Positions 13,252 to 26,000 of a stretch of 64,000 nt of DNA are shown piece by piece. This DNA comes from Girardinichthys multiradiatus. Taxonomy: Eukaryota > Chordata > Actinopteri > Cyprinodontiformes > Goodeidae. Within the stretch, counting starts at the first letter, position 1. Each line of letters opens with the position of its first letter. A program made the translations under genes and the position numbers. The stretch covers positions 18,336,749-18,400,748 of the forward strand of contig NC_061800.1 in NCBI RefSeq assembly GCF_021462225.1, written 5' to 3'. A model generated the notes under the pieces. The model ran no database searches. It saw only the letters and a list, made by a program, of their open reading frames with translations, and was not told the DNA's origin.

Positions 13252-13851
13252 TTTTGGTGAAAGAATGAATGCTATTAAAATGACCCAAAGGGAGAGAATA
13301 CATTCATAAAAACCTCAAGTGATTAAAATGTAATAAAGCGATGAGGCAAAGCTTCCATCAGAGACAAAAGTGTAAAAGAACAACAAAATACTCCCAGATC
13401 ACACACTGGTAATGGCTGTAAGCAGACCAAAAAAGGTCTGAAAGACGATGTGGCAACAGGCAGCTTCTGTGGAGTTACTCTGGCAGGTAGTAAATACATC
13501 AAGGCAGTGCTAGCAAGGAAATCTCCCCCCACCCATGATTACCGCGGAAGATCTAACCATTGAAGTACGATGTACACGTTGATTCTACCTTCAAACTGCT
13601 CGGTACAAACAGCAGCTTTTCTGCACAATGAAAACACTGACAATTTCACTGAATCCGTCCTCCCACTGCATTTTTACCGCTCGCAAACACAACCAAGATG
13701 TTCTCCACACAAACATTTTCAAAATGCTGCCGCACTTCATCACAGAAGTAAAGTGGAGCTCATCAGCTTTCCATTCAACAGTCTTTACTTGTCAGCTTGT
13801 GCATCTGAGCCGCTGCATCTGCCCAGTGCAGCCAGCCCCCCCGCCCCGCCA
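13252..13851 (-). other. tbc1d4: tbc1d4 3' UTR region, end not resolved
   Basis: Directly downstream of the stop on the minus strand. I see no AATAAA or ATTAAA on the minus strand in this interval, so the poly(A) site is not located. A GC-richer block at about 12985-13140 lies beyond. No coding sequence is recognised. Confidence 0.5.
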
Positions 13852-14082
13852 TCAGGGCTTCTTGGCTGCAGTTTTGGCTTTCCCGTTGGGTCCTGTTTTG
13901 ATCTGGGTCATCTCCACATCTGTCAGGGTGTCGGGGGGTAGACTCGAGCGCATGCGTTCAATGGTCCTCTGGTAGGCTCCCCTCTCTTGCTCCAGGGAGC
14001 GAATCATGTGCTTCATTTTGCTCTCCCGAGAGAGGAAGTTCTCCACGCTCGTCTCCAGAGTCTGAATCTTCTGCCGTGCAGC
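13852..14082 (-). CDS. tbc1d4: tbc1d4 last coding exon (residues 1040-1115, stop)
   Basis: Encodes [17 protein letters not shown], a Lys/Glu-rich coiled coil and a tail ending [13 protein letters not shown] before TGA (13854-13852). The GPNGKAK tail resembles the TBC1D4 C terminus and not that of TBC1D1. Acceptor CTCCTGCAG|GCTGCA; a plus-strand open frame over the same bases is its shadow. Confidence 0.96.
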   Translation of the reverse strand, partial: AARQKIQTLETSVENFLSRESKMKHMIRSLEQERGAYQRTIERMRSSLPPDTLTDVEMTQIKTGPNGKAKTAAKKP

Positions 14083-17000
14083 CTGCAGGAGACAAAGATT
14101 GCAACTCAGTCAACACTGATACAAAATGGACCCTTAAATCTGCAAATCCTAAAGACTACAATACAAAACCTTTTTGATTTTGCTCTACTACCTTGGAGGA
14201 TAATGTCAATAATCACTATGATGCATCTAAATGTACTTTTCATCCACAATCTACATATAATTTGTTTAGTTTTACATGAGCAGCTTCCCAATTCCTCAAA
14301 TACAGACCCTGTTGTTAAATCAAACATGAGAGCACCTGAAGAACTTTTAAACTTCTGTTAATATAAAGCTCATCAGGTGCGACTTTATCAGTCCTCCTCC
14401 ACAGATTCACACTTCATTGAAATGATTGAAGTATGTGGGGAATATAATAGCTCTCAGTCCTTTGACATTCCTACATCACCCCAGTGTTTTCTGCTGATGT
14501 ATTAGTGCCATCTACAGGCAATCTGTGACAATAACTAAAAACATACCATCAAACACAGCTTCTTCTGGATTCCACCAATGGGTACAATTTCAACAAATTA
14601 TGAATGTGTCCCCCAGAACATATTCTTGCAGTATCCCAAAAGTATTCTGGTCTAGAAAATAAAATACGTGAGTTTGCTCTTTCTCTTCCTTACTTGAAGT
14701 TTTTCCAGCAGGTCCATGTTCTGTTTCTTCAGCTGCACGTTCGTCTTCTCTAATTTGTCGAGCCGCTCCGAGTCATCGGGCGGCGGCCCGGCATCCAGCA
14801 TCTCATCCTGCAGGACGTGGTACTCCACTTCGTATGCATGCAGCTGCTTGGAGATGTCCATCTCCATAACCTGGTGATCAAACATGAGTTCCATTAAGAT
14901 TGTTTATTCCTAACTCTAAATGTACATCTTTCTCCTCTTTTCGTTTGCACTCCTGGTACACACATATAAAGCCTTAAAATTATTAAACCTTTGAATTGAA
15001 TATCCACCTTGTATTCACTGGGGATATTCAATTAAATTTAAATTCAAAAACACTTTATTGATCCACGTTACAACAGCAAATCAATGCAATGTATTTTATA
15101 GAGATTCAACACAATGTACACGATGTGGGGTGTAATTGTCAGGTGGAAGGAAATGGATACATGGATTTAAACATGTTTTTATATAAGAAAAATTGGAAGT
15201 GTGGTCTGCATTTGTATTTATCTCCCTCTACTCTAAACCCAATGTAACCATTGTCTTTAGAAGTCACCTAACCAGTAAATACCAAATTAGTTAATAGTTT
15301 TCACCTGTGTTTAATTTTTCATCCTAATATAAACGCTACTTTAGTCATGCATTTTAGAAATCTATGCAGTGCATGACCCCCACTGAATTTCTACTAATTT
15401 TTTAATAAAAACAAATGTAACTTGTCTAGACTCAAATTTCTTGTTTTCTGCCATTTTATTAACATTGTGGACATTTGATACTAACCTCTGCCTGGAGTGT
15501 GGTGTAGACCCTTTCTGCTCCTTTTTTGTCATTTCAACTAAATTACGTGGGCTTCTTTTTAAGTTTCTGTAACCCTTGTACTTGTCAAAACAAATGGACT
15601 ATGCTAAATTGCAGATACTTTAAAGCCCAGTATGAAAACTACAGTAGCTTTATTTTGTTTGTAAAACATAACCATTTAATGCTTTTTGCAGGATAATGGC
15701 CACAGGTCCAGTTCAACATTCATGAAAAGATGCCTGAAGTCCAAAAAGGTGTGAAATTGCCCTTTTGGATTTCCATCAGTGAATCACAAAGTGAAATACT
15801 GATAGGTATTATTTTTAAATCAAACATGAAATATGCAATTCAGTGTTTAACCCTTTCTCTCTCCTAGACATAGCTACTGACTGAGCGTCTACTGTGACTA
15901 TGTTCTCTCTTTCAGACTCTAACCTTGAAAACTGGCTCAGAGTTTATCTGTTCTTTCTTTCTAGGTGAAACGACTAAAGGAGCTACATCCATTAACATTT
16001 ACTTCCTTCCCATAGAAAGTACTCCTGGTTCAGTGCTTCTTTGTTCTCTTTGTGTCTCTGCTCTGTTCTCTCAAACCCCCAGTCGGTCATGGCAGATGGC
16101 CGCTCACACTGAGCCTGGTTCTGGTTCTGTTGGAGGTTTCTTCCTGTTAAAAGGGAGTTTTTCCTCTCCACTGTCGCTACATGCATGCTCAGTATGAGGG
16201 ATTGCTGCAAAGTCAACGCCAGTGACTGTCCACTGTCTCTACATGCTCATCCGGGAGGAGTGAATGCTGCAAGTCACTGACTGGATGCAATCTGCTGGGT
16301 TTCCTTAGATAGAAAAACTTTTTATCCAATTTGAATAAATAACTGAATCTGACTGCATTGTTCAATGGTTAGGATTAATTGGAATGTATGTACCTGACTT
16401 TTGTAAAGTGCCTTGAGATGACATGTGTTGTGAATTGGCGCTATATAAATAAAACTGAATTGAAGTATAACCCAATGTAAATACCTCTGCAATAATTAAG
16501 CTATTTGAATTTTGTTCCTTACAAAGTCTGTACTTTTCAAGAGTCTGCAGGAACCCTGAAAAAAGTCAAGACAAGTACTAAATAACATTTGACACAGCAG
16601 ATGTGCTCCGGTCAGATGAGACCAAAATTGAAGTTCTTGGCCTGGACATCACCCTGAGCACACCCTCTCCAGCAGTGAAATATTGTGGTGGAAGCATCAT
16701 GCTGTGTGGATGATTTTTTATTTGTAACAAAAAATGAAAACCATGTAATATATATGCTCCATTTCATAATTATACACTTCTCTGCCTAGGCCCATCACAT
16801 AAAGTCCCAGTAAAACTACATTGAAGTTTGTGGTTGTCATATGACAGAGAGTAAGGGTTGTAAAAACTTTTGCAAGGTCCAGCTTAAAATACATGTAGGT
16901 GAATGAATACCTTTTTTAATATGTTTTCTGTATAAATCCTTATAAAATATAAATCCTGGAAAATAGACACTCAATAGAAGAAATAATCAAAAATATTATA

Positions 17001-20000
17001 ACATCCTGGAACTGACAAACGAAGTTTGCTGTAAGAAGAAGGCAGTAAATTGTGTTATTACACCACACCGCTGTATTGCTTGGTATTCCTAAATGTACCT
17101 TTGCAATAGTCTGCTCCATCTGTGTTTGTGTGAGAGTGGGGAGTGTAGCTTTCAGATAGTCCACAATGCTCTCAAAGCTGTCACATTCCACTATCTCCCC
17201 CTCATGGCTGCTCAGCAGACAGAGGGCCACTTTAAAGATCACCTCTGTACCCTGTACAAACACAAAATCTAACAGGAAAAACCAAAAAGAAGCATCAGAA
17301 AAGTATTAACATATCCCCAACACTGGGGCGATAAATATAATTGTACTCAGGCATTTGGCTGCAAACAGAGAGGCCAATGTTCCAACTTTACCAAAGATGC
17401 GGGACACAAAGCCAAGGGGGAACTGTGAGGCGAAGAGGGTGAGGAACCACGGCGCAGCGTAGAGGCTCGGCCCGATCTCGTACTCCTCGAGGTGATTGTA
17501 CAGGTCCCGGTGGTAGTCGTGCAGCAGCCTTGATAGCTGGTACATCTGAATCTGGGATAAAACAGAGAGAAAAGGTAACCTCAGGTCAGAACATGCAGGG
17601 TCAGAGCAAACTGGTAGAACAGGATCTGGAAGAGACAGGGTATCTAAGAGAAATCTAAGAATCAATGACGGGTTTCTTTTTTTTTTTTTTTATTCAAGTA
17701 CAGCACCGGTAATGTGAACACAGTGTTGCTTTAAGGACTTGCTCAGACAAGGCCATGCTTCTGATGAGAAGTAATAACGTTTTACAGTATGAGACAGCAA
17801 AGAGCGCAGAAAGGAGAAGCAGAAGTTAGCTCAGGCTAAAATTAGACTCTCTGCTTTTACAATTTCCTCACAGTAACAAAGAAGATAAGCAACAACTTTA
17901 CCTCCTCCTGAAGCACAAAGAAAACAGCACAAATATCTTCCGTATGTGCAAACGTCAGGTGACGTCTTTAAAGACCAGAGCCGCAGCGAGGAGAGAAAAG
18001 GCAGGTTTGTGCTTGGCTGAACAGTTACCTGAAGGAGATTAAACATTACCCCCTGCCGATGCTTTAACTCCAGTGAGGTCAGCTGATGTTTAACTGAAGC
18101 TAACAGAGCAGGTGTGGTCTGACAGAGAGGTGGAGACACACTGCTGCCAGCGAATGAAACCCAGAAAAGGTAGCATGCAGATAAAAATGAATGTAAAGGT
18201 CCAGCATGCATGTTTTCAAAAAGTAAGTAAATGTATCGCATATGTACTTTATATGTACGTTTTTTTGTGTCCTTGCATTCAATATATATATTCTCAAAAG
18301 TGAATCTCCAATTTCTACTTACCTTAAAAACTGTTTTAAGAAAAGAGATTGGGTCCAAAAATTAAACAAGTAATACAAATGTCACTAAGTTGACAAATGT
18401 TTGATTAAAGTTACATATTATCGTTTTCAGAAAGAGGTTCTGCACATTTTGAGGCTCGTGATGGCTTTGCATAAGATAACTGAACGGTGTTTCATTATCA
18501 TGTCTTGTCAGTTTTGGTGATAGAGAGGATCAACTACTGTATTTCTTCCAGCATAATGTTTCTGTGTTTCATCCTTGACATGCTGCATACAACATTTAGA
18601 CTGTGCAGCACGTCTGGATTGTTAGTGTGCCAACTGGTTCTGGGCTCTTGTAACATGTGATGCATCCAAAATATGGTTTAGCAGTGCACTGTTAAAATTT
18701 TACAATCTTTATTAAAAAAGATGCTGCTAGATGGGAGGATATGCTGCTTTAAAATATTCATATATTGTTAGGAAATAAAAATAAAGCCATGTGCATTTAT
18801 TGCGTTACAGTACCGATATTAATGCAACATCGTGCTTTTCCTCTTCTGCTTGCAGAATGCAGGTCCGATTTCTGAAGGAGAATTTGATTTTGTTGATTTT
18901 TGCATACAAACACCAATTTTCCCTCAGCCCATGAAGACTGGAATTATTCTATACCTTTTTTCTAAGCTTTTTGTTAAAGAAGTCGATCAGTGTGTGCACT
19001 GACCTGCAGAGAGACCATGTCGGGCCTGTACTGCCGTCTGATGCCCAGGTCATACATCAGGAACTTCAACATGTCGAAAGCCTGTTCCTCCCTCATGTGC
19101 AGCAGCAGCACTCCGGCCACAAAGCTGATGCCCTGGCAGTAGCCGACCTGTGGAGCACGAACAACAGCAGCACATTTTAGAATGATCTTGAAGAGAGTCT
19201 TTACGGTAATTTACTGTGAGCAGAGCAAAGAGGATTACAGCTTGTACCTCTGTGTCCATCAGAGAGTAGGCCTTCAGCAAATTGTAGAGGGAAAGCTGAC
19301 CTGCACCAAGCTGGACTGAGAAGTACTGGTGGGTGGGGAAGGTCCGGCCTGAGGAGGGAGAAAGATTTACAACTATAAGCCTTTGTTAAGAATAGTGCTT
19401 AAATGACTGCACCTCATCGGACTCGTCCATGAAACTCCTTAAGTTTGCAGATGACACCACTGTCATTGGACTGATCCAGGACGGTGATGAGTCTGCATAC
19501 AGACAGCAGGTGGATCGGCTGGTACACTGGTGTAGTCAGAACTATCTTGAACTGAACCCACTCAAGACTGTGGAAATGGTGGTGGACTTTCGGAGAACAC
19601 CACCCCCATACACCCCCCTCACCATCCTCAACAACACTGTATCGGCCGTGGACCACTTCAGGTTCTTAGGAACCACCATCTATGAGGACCTGAGATGGTT
19701 TTCACACATAGACACTGTTCGAAAGAAGGCCCAGCAGAGACTGTACTTCCTGAAGCAACTCAAGAAGTTCAACCTTCCACAGGAGCTGCTGGTGATCTTC
19801 TACACTGCCATCATTCAGTCTGTCCTGTCTTCATCCATCTCAGTGTGGTTTGGTTCATCCACAAAACAGGACAGGTCCAGACTGCAACGAATAATCAGGT
19901 CTGCAGAGAGAATAATCAGGGCTGACCTTCCCTCCATCCAGGACTTATACAGGTCAAGGGTCAAGAAAAGAGCTGCTAAATTCTCTGCAAACCCCACACA

Positions 20001-23000
20001 CCCTGCACATAAACTGTTTAGAGTTTTACCTTCAGGCCGCCGCTACAGAGCACTGTTCTCTAAAACCAGCCGCCACAGAGACAGTTTATTCCCCCAGGCT
20101 GTTTCTCTGTTGAACATTTAATAGAGTATAAAACAACAGCATACAGATGTTGCAAATACACATTTTTATTTATATATATGTATATTTGTATATTGTAAAT
20201 ATTTATATTCTTTAATGCAAAAAACAAAAACCAGAGAGCAAAGTGTACCGGAGTCAAATTCCTTGTGTGTATGTATGAACTTGGCAATAAAGCTGATTCT
20301 GATTCTGATTAATATAAGAACTTAATAAAGTATTGGCTGCTGCAGGGTCGTTTCTTTTAAACATCTAAGCCAGTTTTCATGTACACAACTTGCAAAACTA
20401 AACTAGCCCATAAATGTTATTTGGTTGATTTAACACATCTAGCACATTTAACAATGCAAGTGCTTTTAACCCAGCTTTTTACATTGTTACAGAGGGATGG
20501 TACTGGCTGCTGCACCTGCCCCAGACAGCTGTAGGTTTAGTAGTGCGTGGCACAGAAAGCAGCTGAAACACTAGTTATTAAATCTTATGATGGTTAGATC
20601 AAAGTGCTATGGTTTGTCCACACAGAACCAACTGGAACCACAATAGTACAAGCTGTATTGTATTATCAACAAATAATATCAAAACAAAGTCAAATTGACT
20701 AAATGTAGCCAAGTACTTCAGAAAACTCAAAACAAATACTGTACCAGCTGGAGCATCATTGTTGGGTGAGTGGGACATCAATGCTAATTTAGACCATGTA
20801 TTGTGATATCTTATGCGCTTTAGGGTTACTAAGCTTTCAAGCATATATATGGTATTGATTTTATTGAAGTATCGTTACCGCACCAGCAACCGCCCGTTTT
20901 TAAAGAACTCTGACCAGCATCATGCAACAACATCCTGATTGGGACATCCCTATAAATTCAGTAGTTCTTTGCAATAAATATTTCTTTGCGAACTCATTTG
21001 CTGATGGTACACTTTGCTATAGCCTAGGCCCCACCTTTGTTCAGGTCTAAGCTTGTTATTTTGTCTGCCCTGAAAACATTTGACTCAAACCTTAAATACC
21101 AGACCATTTTTGAAGGTAGAAAAAGATCAGCAGGTAGAAAAGACCAAACAGTTTCTGCTTCCTGAACCTTAATTGGCCAGTTCAAAAAATGTTAAGGGCA
21201 TCCCAAGAATTTAGCTCAACAAGTTTTGGTTTTTTTCAGTTTTAAATCCAACCTATGAAATAAAACAACAGCATACAGATGTTGCAAATGCACCTTTTTA
21301 TTTTTATTTATATATGTGTATATTTGTATATTGTATATATGTATATTCTGTAATGCAAAAACAGAGAGCAAAGTGTACCGTAGTCAAATTCCTTGTTTGT
21401 ATGTACGAACTTGGCAATAAAGCTGATTCTGATTCTGAAAACTAGGCTCCATGTGCAGGACAAAATATGTCTGTCTTCCTATAGCTGCAAAAAAAAAAAA
21501 AAATCAGCTTCCTTGTGTGTTCTTTGCTTTTAGGTGCTTTTGAAAGCGATGCATGTACATGTACAAAGCTTCATAACTGCTTCTTATAGGTTTTGTGTTC
21601 TGAAAACAACTAAGATTTCAGGTCTACAGTTGGATATTCATGTGAATGTTTTCCATTTTGTTATCTCTAGTCTTAATGGGGCTGTGTGGTTAAACCGAGA
21701 TCACATTAGGTGATTATACCCACCTAGGTCCACCAGAATGGCGTGCTGCTGTGCAGTGAGCTGCTTGAGAAGGTCATAATAGGGGATGTCTGGAGCTTGC
21801 TGGCGGTGGGGGAGTCTGTGCTGCAGCCGATGCTGATGGGAAAGGAGTAACCAGACCTCCCCGCGTCTGCTTTTTGGAACTCCTGCAGAAAAAAAATGGA
21901 TCAAGAATAAGTTAGATAACATTTAGTAAAATTTGCTTTTTAAAGGGAATTTTGATCCGTGCACATTCCTCTCACCATGGCAGACTGCTCTGTATATGTC
22001 CTCCTTGTCCTGGGGGTTTGTGGTTCGGCCTGGAGCAGTCAGTTTCCTCTCCCAGAGTGCCTGAGCTTCCATGGAGCAGGAGCACACTTCCTGGTAGTTG
22101 AGCTTCATTTTGCGGATGTGCAGCTCATCTCGGCTCGCTTCAGTTCAATCAGAAGGAAAAAAAAACAGATAAGACAAACTGAATATTATTTGTTGTTGTG
22201 AAACTAGAGAGGACTGCACTTAAAACAAACAAAACCGGGAGTAACCATTGATACAGCCTATCAACTCTTTAGTTAAGATGGAAATACAAGACACAAAAGC
22301 CACAATAACACCAAATAGAAAACTGCATTATCCTGTAGACTTGACTCTAGTGATGAGAGGGACAAAAGGAAAAAAAAACACAAGCACCATAAAGATGATC
22401 GCCCCTTAACATGCAAAACAGGAAAAATGAACTGAAAGACCAGCTACCCACCAATGTCATGCAAAACCTCTACCCTCTACCCTAACCCCAAAGGCTTCCA
22501 CTATATTGCTTACCTTCTACAGAAAACAGTTTTTCACTGTAAGATCCTCAGACCAGCATTGATGTCAAAATCTCAGACAAACAAAAAGAGACGTGTTGGT
22601 TTTGGATACAGTGCATTCAAGTGATGTGCTCTTTGTGTGTTTTGAGATGTGCAAGAAAACATTATGTTCATAAGCTCAATGCTGTCAGTAGTGCAGATCT
22701 AGTTCTTCACAGCAATATTTGATAAATGGGATATAAAGGAGCTGGACTGCATCCTGAACAATCTGAGCCAAACTACGGTGGCGATTTCAAACAAACATAA
22801 TCCTAACAACACTTTTATTGTTCATTTCAAATAATGCACATTAAGCATCTTGTTCTGGGTGCTACCAGAGCAAAACTCTTAATACATTAACAAATGAATT
22901 GTTTTTGCAACACTTTACAACCTATAATAAAACACGTTTGGAGCAGATGTTAAGGATTAAGTGTAAAGCTCTGTTGACAGAAAAATAAGAAGTTCAAAGG

Positions 23001-26000
23001 GCAAATAGCCTTTTCCTTTAGAAGCAGACAAACACAGAACCTAAAACCATGAAAGTGTAAAAAACGCCTTTCAAAGAAAATAAATCTTTGGAGCCACGCC
23101 TTTAAAACAGAAAGGCACGACCATATATGGATATTGTGTGGTTGTCAGAGCCACACAACATGACTGCCAAATAATTGTGATTCGACATGTCGGCAATGCA
23201 GGAAACAATAAAGTTAGCACTCTTCCTTCACCGCAGATCATTTATGCAGGAAACCGGGATATAAGGAGAAGTAAATGGGTGAAAAGGGTGCAATCTCTCC
23301 ACTTACAGAAAAACACTTTCAGTCTTTGAAACACTAATGACCCCCAGGATTATAAAACAATTAGAGACTTAACTTCAAGGGAAGAAAAAACCCAGGGGTG
23401 AGGGACGACAACACAACACACTTCATGCCATGATAGATAGCTGGAGCTACTAGTATGTGTGTTGTCTGTCAGCACAAACGTCTGCCGAAGTCCAAGGATC
23501 GCATTACTAAATTAAATCAATAACAGCTCTCTCCAAATGGTCCTCCTGCATGCTCTTCCATGATAATTAGCTGCAGCAGCACGTGTATTTACCCCTCAGT
23601 TTCTGAACCCAGTGGATGACAGATTGCACATCAGAATTCTAATTTTAACCACCAAACATGTTGCATTAGATTAAAATGCCTTTTTGGGTTAAACAACATG
23701 TGTTTGTGAGAAAACTTTAGGTTAAGGATTTAACCCCGGTTCTCTGAAACATGAGTGAGGTATCTCACTATGGGACACGCCTCCAGCGCCTGTCCCCCAG
23801 AAGCTCTATTACATTACGCCAGTCTTGACTGGCAGGCGGAAGTGACGTCCGCTCCCATGGGAGGACTTCTTCCCAGTATAAAAGCCGACGTCACGTAGGT
23901 GATCTTCAGTTTAGTAAGCACACCTCTTCCTCGCTCCCTGCAAGGAGGGTGATCTGGTGAGATACCTCACTCATGTTTCAGAGAACCGGGGTTAAATCCT
24001 TAACCTAAAGTTCTCTTTCAACATTAGTTTTGGTATCTCACTATGGGATATTTCTGCTCCCGTATTGCCAGATAAGCTCACTCGAAGACCAAAAGATGCA
24101 TCTTGCATTCATGGCAATGTGGAACCCACACCCAGAACCGTGTGAGCCAGTGTGGGCCTGGTGACATCCAGTTTATAGAACCTAGTGAAGGTGTGAGGGG
24201 TCGCCCAGTTGGCAGCCTCACATATTTCCTCCACAGGTATACCCTGGAACAATGCCCAGGATGAGGCCACACCACGAGTGGAATGAGCCCGCAGACCTGC
24301 AGGGGGTGCAAGGCCTCTGCTCTCATAAGCCATAATAATAGCCCCCACTACCCAATGCGAAAGACGTTGCTTTGTGAGAGGCTTTCCTTTATGTGATGAC
24401 ACAAACAGCTGCTCTGATTTACGAAAATCTGCTGTTTTTTTTCACATATAACCGCAGAGCTCGTACTGGGCAGAGCATATGCAGTCGTTCATGCTCCTGA
24501 GAGGAGAATGGTGGTGGGTAGAAAGCCATTAATTCAAGGGCACGGCATGGCAGAGCCGTAGCAACCTTAGGTATAAAGGCAGGATTAGGTGTCAGTAAAA
24601 CCCTTGACTCACCCAGAAACTGCATGCAGGACGGGTTAACTGAGAGCGCTTGAATGTCATTCACACACTTAGCAGAAACCAGAGCAATCAATAAGGCCGT
24701 TTTAAAGGAAAGCACTTTGAGCTCAACCTGCTGCAACGGTTCGAATGGTGCACGTGACAACGCATCGAGTACCATAGGTAAATCCCATGAAGGAGTGAGG
24801 CTCCTCGACACTGGACGGAGCCGTCGTGCACCTTTCATTAATTGACACACCAGGGGGTGCTGCCCCACTGTTTTGTCACCAAAGCCAACGTGACAGGCTG
24901 AAATAGCAGCCAGGTACACCTTCACAGTGGAAAAAGCCAAGCCTTTATCCAACAGTGCCTGCAGTAAAGTTAAAACGTCCGACACAGGGCTTTGCATTAC
25001 GCTCACCATAGGTTTTGCGCACCAACCCACGAATGCCTGCCATTTACCCTCATACACGTTACGCGTGGAAACGGCCCTTGCATTTTGAATTGTGTCAATA
25101 ACGTTCTGGGGAGGCCCACTGGCAGCCAGATTTAACCCCTCACAGGCCAGGCCCATAGGGCCATGCGCTCTGGATGCGGATTAAATATTTATCCGCGTGC
25201 CTACGTCAGGAGATCTCTGCGGAGGGGAAGCCGCCATGGCTCGCTGTGTAGCATCTGAAAAATCTCCGCTAGCCAATGTTTCCCTGGCCAGCGGGGAAGC
25301 TATCAGAATGAGTGAGTGTTTTCCCTCTCGCACCCTGGCGAGAGTAGGAATGATCAGTTCCAGCGGGGGAAAGGCGTACAGTAGGGCCGGCGGCCATTTG
25401 TGCGCTAGAGCATCCAGTCCAAGCGGAGCTTGTTGCTCTGTCAGTGAGAAAAACATCGGACACTGAGCATTTTCCCCTGATGCGAAAAGGTCGACCTCCG
25501 CTCGGCCGTACCTCTTCCATATCTGGGACATCACCTCGCTGTGGAGTTTCCACTCTTTGTAGCGGGGATTGCCCCTTGACAGCAGATCCGTGCCTCTGTT
25601 CATTACCCCTGGCACGTGAGTCGCTCTTAGCGACAGCAAATGTGAGCTGGTCCAGATTATCAGTCTGTATGCCAGCTCGTGTAAATGACGTGAGCGCAGA
25701 CCCCCCTGTCTGTTGATGTAAGCAACCACTGTTGTGTTGTCCGTTCTGACCAAAACATGGTGCCCTTTGATAAAGGGCAGAAAGTGTCTCAGTGCCAGCA
25801 TCACGGCCAGGAGTTCCAGACAATTTATGTGAGCTGTCTGTGTTTGTGGACTCCAAACGCCGTTTACCATCATCCCCTCGTGAGTGGCTCCCCAGCCTGT
25901 CAGCGAGGCATCTGTAGTAATTACCTTCCTCGTCAGGATGGTTCCCATGGTAACGCCGGTGTTGAGAAAACCGGGACGCTTCCACGGGCTCAGCGCGCGT

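Noticed and set aside
13570..13975. Two plus-strand open frames of 115-123 codons
   Set aside because: Antisense shadows of the last tbc1d4 exon and its 3' UTR.
17831..18358. 175-codon minus-strand open frame
   Set aside because: Lies in a tbc1d4 intron, has low-complexity Cys/Leu composition, no domain, and the exon joins skip it cleanly.
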